Source: Chloroflexia bacterium (GTDB lineage Bacteria; Chloroflexota; Chloroflexia; Thermobaculales; Thermobaculaceae). From it: a stretch of DNA of 6,342 nucleotides. The stretch lies in contig JACDAU010000372.1 in the NCBI GenBank assembly GCA_013695265.1, forward strand, positions 1 to 6,342, read 5' to 3'. Under the pieces are notes generated by a model, which did not search any database, was not told the DNA's origin, and was given only the letters and a program-made list of their open reading frames with translations. Shown piece after piece: positions 4,953 through 6,342 of this stretch; position 1 is the first letter of the stretch, and every line of letters starts with the position of its first letter. The position numbers and the translations under genes were made by a program.

Positions 4953-6342
4953 TCAGACCGACGCGCCTGGGAGGTCGACACCGGACTGCACGAGCGCCAG
5001 GTCGGCGTCCACCATCATGCGGACGAGTTCCTCGAAGTTGACCTCGGGTGCCCAGCCCAGTTCGCGCTTTGCCCTGGCATAGTCGCCGACGAGCAGGTCC
5101 ACCTCGGCGGCCCGCAGGTATCGGCTGTCGATAACAACGTGATCGTGCCAGTCGAGTCCGGCGTGCGAGAAGGCGATCTCGACCAGCTCGCGCACGGAGT
5201 GGGTCTCGCCAGTGGCGATCACGTAGTCGTCCGGCGCATCGGGCTGGAGCATTAGCCACATCGCTTTTACGTAGTCACCCGCGTAGCCCCAGTCGCGCTT
5301 CGAATCGAGGTTGCCCAGGCGTAGCTCGGCCTGTAGCCCGGCCTTGATGCGGGCGACGCCGTACGACACCTTGCGCGGTACGAACTCCAGCCCGCGGCGT
5401 GGGCTGTTGTGGACGACAACACCGCCTACCCCGGCGCAGAAACGTCCGCTGGAGGTCTCGAAGTCATAGATCCACTCGCTCGGCGCCTCCACGTTCGTAA
5501 CTGACCTGACCTGCGACGCAGGCTTGCGCAGATGCAGTCCCTTGTCCCCCACTCGATTTCCAGAACCGATGTTCAACTGATAGTACGTTTTCTCGCCTCG
5601 CTGTTCCGCATAAACGGAACACCTCCGGCCCTGATTCTCATACAACCAGTAGAGACCCTGCGCGAGTACCGCACTGTTCGTCTTCACGCTATCGCCGTTT
5701 CCTGCCTTGAGGCCATCGCCCGCGTAATGTCCGGCCATGTATGAAGCCTGAATGTCGGTCGTGGCGTTAAGCACGAGAGGCGGCACCCTCTTTTGACCGT
5801 GCCGATCATACAACTGTTGGCGCAGCCAGCAGCCGATAGTCCGAGTTCCATTCAAGTACAGTTGGCCGACTTCGCGCGTTCGGTCCCAGCCCGAGATTCC
5901 GCGACGTAGCGCGGTCGTGCCGAGGAATACTCTCGACCACAACTCCGTCACCCGCTCGTGTAGCGCCGGGTCGTTGTTCGTAAAGTGCATGTGGTTGCCG
6001 TCGGCGGATACAAACCCTTCGGCAGTTAGCAACCCCAGCAACTCAGCAAGTTCGGACGTTAGTACGGTCCATCCGGGACTCTCAGGCAGGCTGGCGGCCA
6101 TGGCCAGGTGGCTATCGGGCAACACATCGCGAGCGCTGAGAGTGATGCCTTCCGCGTCGATCATTTGGTGGTGCGTGGTCACCTCGGTTACGCCGCCACG
6201 GGCCTGCACCATCAGCATCCGGTGATTGGGGTCCGTGTCGCGGCGTCTGGTGGCCGTAACGGCGAGTGCGTTCGCCCAGGCAACGCCGTCCCACACCTGC
6301 AGTCCGGGCACGGCGAATGTCTGAGAACTGCGTCCCTTACTC
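4953..6342 (-). CDS. gmd: GDP-mannose 4,6-dehydratase precursor interrupted by an intein; N-terminus outside the window
   Basis: Short-chain dehydratase that converts GDP-mannose to GDP-4-keto-6-deoxymannose, the entry point for GDP-fucose, GDP-rhamnose and related surface sugars. The C-terminal 150 residues (5405 down to 4956) match the enzyme closely: SPRRGLEFV, then RLGNLDSKRDWGYAGDYVKA, then DDYVIATGETHSVRE and RAAEVDLLVGD. The first motif contributes to the cofactor/substrate loop, and DWGYAGDYV is highly characteristic. Upstream, instead of the expected Rossmann half, the same open frame encodes an intein of at least 312 residues that ends at Asn just before SPRRG. About 175 residues of N-extein, with the NADP-binding glycine motif and the catalytic Tyr-x-x-x-Lys, must lie beyond the right edge. 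The frame is open to the edge; the GTG at 6311 is an internal codon, not a start. Protein splicing is needed for an active enzyme. The usual partner GDP-fucose synthase gene is not downstream. Confidence 0.93.
   Translation of the reverse strand, partial: SKGRSSQTFAVPGLQVWDGVAWANALAVTATRRRDTDPNHRMLMVQARGGVTEVTTHHQMIDAEGITLSARDVLPDSHLAMAASLPESPGWTVLTSELAELLGLLTAEGFVSADGNHMHFTNNDPALHERVTELWSRVFLGTTALRRGISGWDRTREVGQLYLNGTRTIGCWLRQQLYDRHGQKRVPPLVLNATTDIQASYMAGHYAGDGLKAGNGDSVKTNSAVLAQGLYWLYENQGRRCSVYAEQRGEKTYYQLNIGSGNRVGDKGLHLRKPASQVRSVTNVEAPSEWIYDFETSSGRFCAGVGGVVVHNSPRRGLEFVPRKVSYGVARIKAGLQAELRLGNLDSKRDWGYAGDYVKAMWLMLQPDAPDDYVIATGETHSVRELVEIAFSHAGLDWHDHVVIDSRYLRAAEVDLLVGDYARAKRELGWAPEVNFEELVRMMVDADLALVQSGVDLPGASV
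5406..6342 (-). mobile_element. Intein with LAGLIDADG homing endonuclease inserted in gmd, N-terminal block outside the window
   Basis: In-frame self-splicing protein element, 312 codons visible. Splicing block B appears as GGVTEVTTHH (6197-6168), with the Thr-x-x-His pattern. Block F is IYDFETSSGRF (from about 5471), and block G is VVVHN followed by extein Ser (5420-5403). The penultimate His and terminal Asn needed for Asn cyclisation are present, and Ser at +1 can act as the second nucleophile. Between B and F lie two dodecapeptide motifs of a LAGLIDADG (DOD) endonuclease: LLGLLTAEG (6041-6015) and YMAGHYAGDG (5741-5712). Both keep an acidic residue at the catalytic position (Glu and Asp). 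No stop or frameshift interrupts the visible part. The usual block F His before Phe is replaced by Arg (SSGRF). Block A with the first nucleophile is expected within a few dozen residues past the window edge. Confidence 0.92.

Noticed and set aside
4534..5259. 241-codon minus-strand frame across the MFS 3' end and gmd 3' end
   Set aside because: It is extremely Arg-rich and overlaps two well-supported genes in other frames.
4953..6311. A separate gene starting at GTG 6311
   Set aside because: The frame is open through to the window edge and the GTG lies inside the intein, with no ribosome site needed or apparent. It is an internal codon of the gmd precursor.
1..6342. CRISPR array, tRNA, rRNA, insertion sequence or phage module
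   Set aside because: No spaced direct repeats, cloverleaf genes, transposase motifs or long terminal inverted repeats were seen. The intein is the only mobile element.

Overview
The window is GC-rich DNA, about 6.3 kb, from a bacterium. It carries densely packed genes, Shine-Dalgarno starts (two or three on GTG) and TATACT-type promoters. It also has a tyrosine T-box leader on tyrS, a CBS/DRTGG-regulated family II pyrophosphatase, and an intein in a sugar-nucleotide enzyme. T-box leaders are found mainly in Firmicutes, Actinobacteria, Chloroflexi and Deinococcus. With this base composition I lean towards a high-GC Chloroflexi (Thermomicrobia-like) or deep Gram-positive lineage, but the sequence does not settle it.

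Layout, left to right. 1-946 (minus): tyrS, tyrosyl-tRNA synthetase, with its C-terminal end outside the window. 947-1261 (minus): the tyrS control region, holding a strong promoter (TTGCCG-17-TATACT), a T-box leader with a UAC specifier, and a terminator just before the gene. 1296-1806 (minus): two small genes. One encodes a MoaD/ThiS-like beta-grasp protein that lacks the usual Gly-Gly end; the other encodes a 69-residue acidic protein I do not recognise. 1879-3504 (minus): ppaC, a family II inorganic pyrophosphatase with CBS-DRTGG-CBS regulatory modules and its own promoter. 3505-3651 is a divergent intergenic region. 3652-4836 (plus): a 12-TM MFS transporter. 4837-4952: a short convergent gap with a perfect 7-bp hairpin. 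4953-6342 (minus, 5' end outside the window): gmd, GDP-mannose 4,6-dehydratase, whose coding frame is interrupted by an intein with a LAGLIDADG homing endonuclease.

How the genes relate. Aminoacyl-tRNA synthesis releases pyrophosphate, so a regulated pyrophosphatase on the same strand as tyrS fits a housekeeping neighbourhood, although tyrS has its own promoter and T-box switch. The two small genes between them may be read from the pyrophosphatase promoter. The MFS gene and gmd are unrelated converging units; gmd would serve GDP-sugar (fucose or rhamnose type) supply for cell-surface glycans.

The most notable element is the gmd intein. It sits exactly before the Ser of the conserved SPRRG motif, has a VVVHN C-terminus and two LAGLIDADG motifs, and is in frame with an intact C-extein. 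I see no CRISPR array, tRNA, rRNA, transposase or other undescribed multi-gene system.
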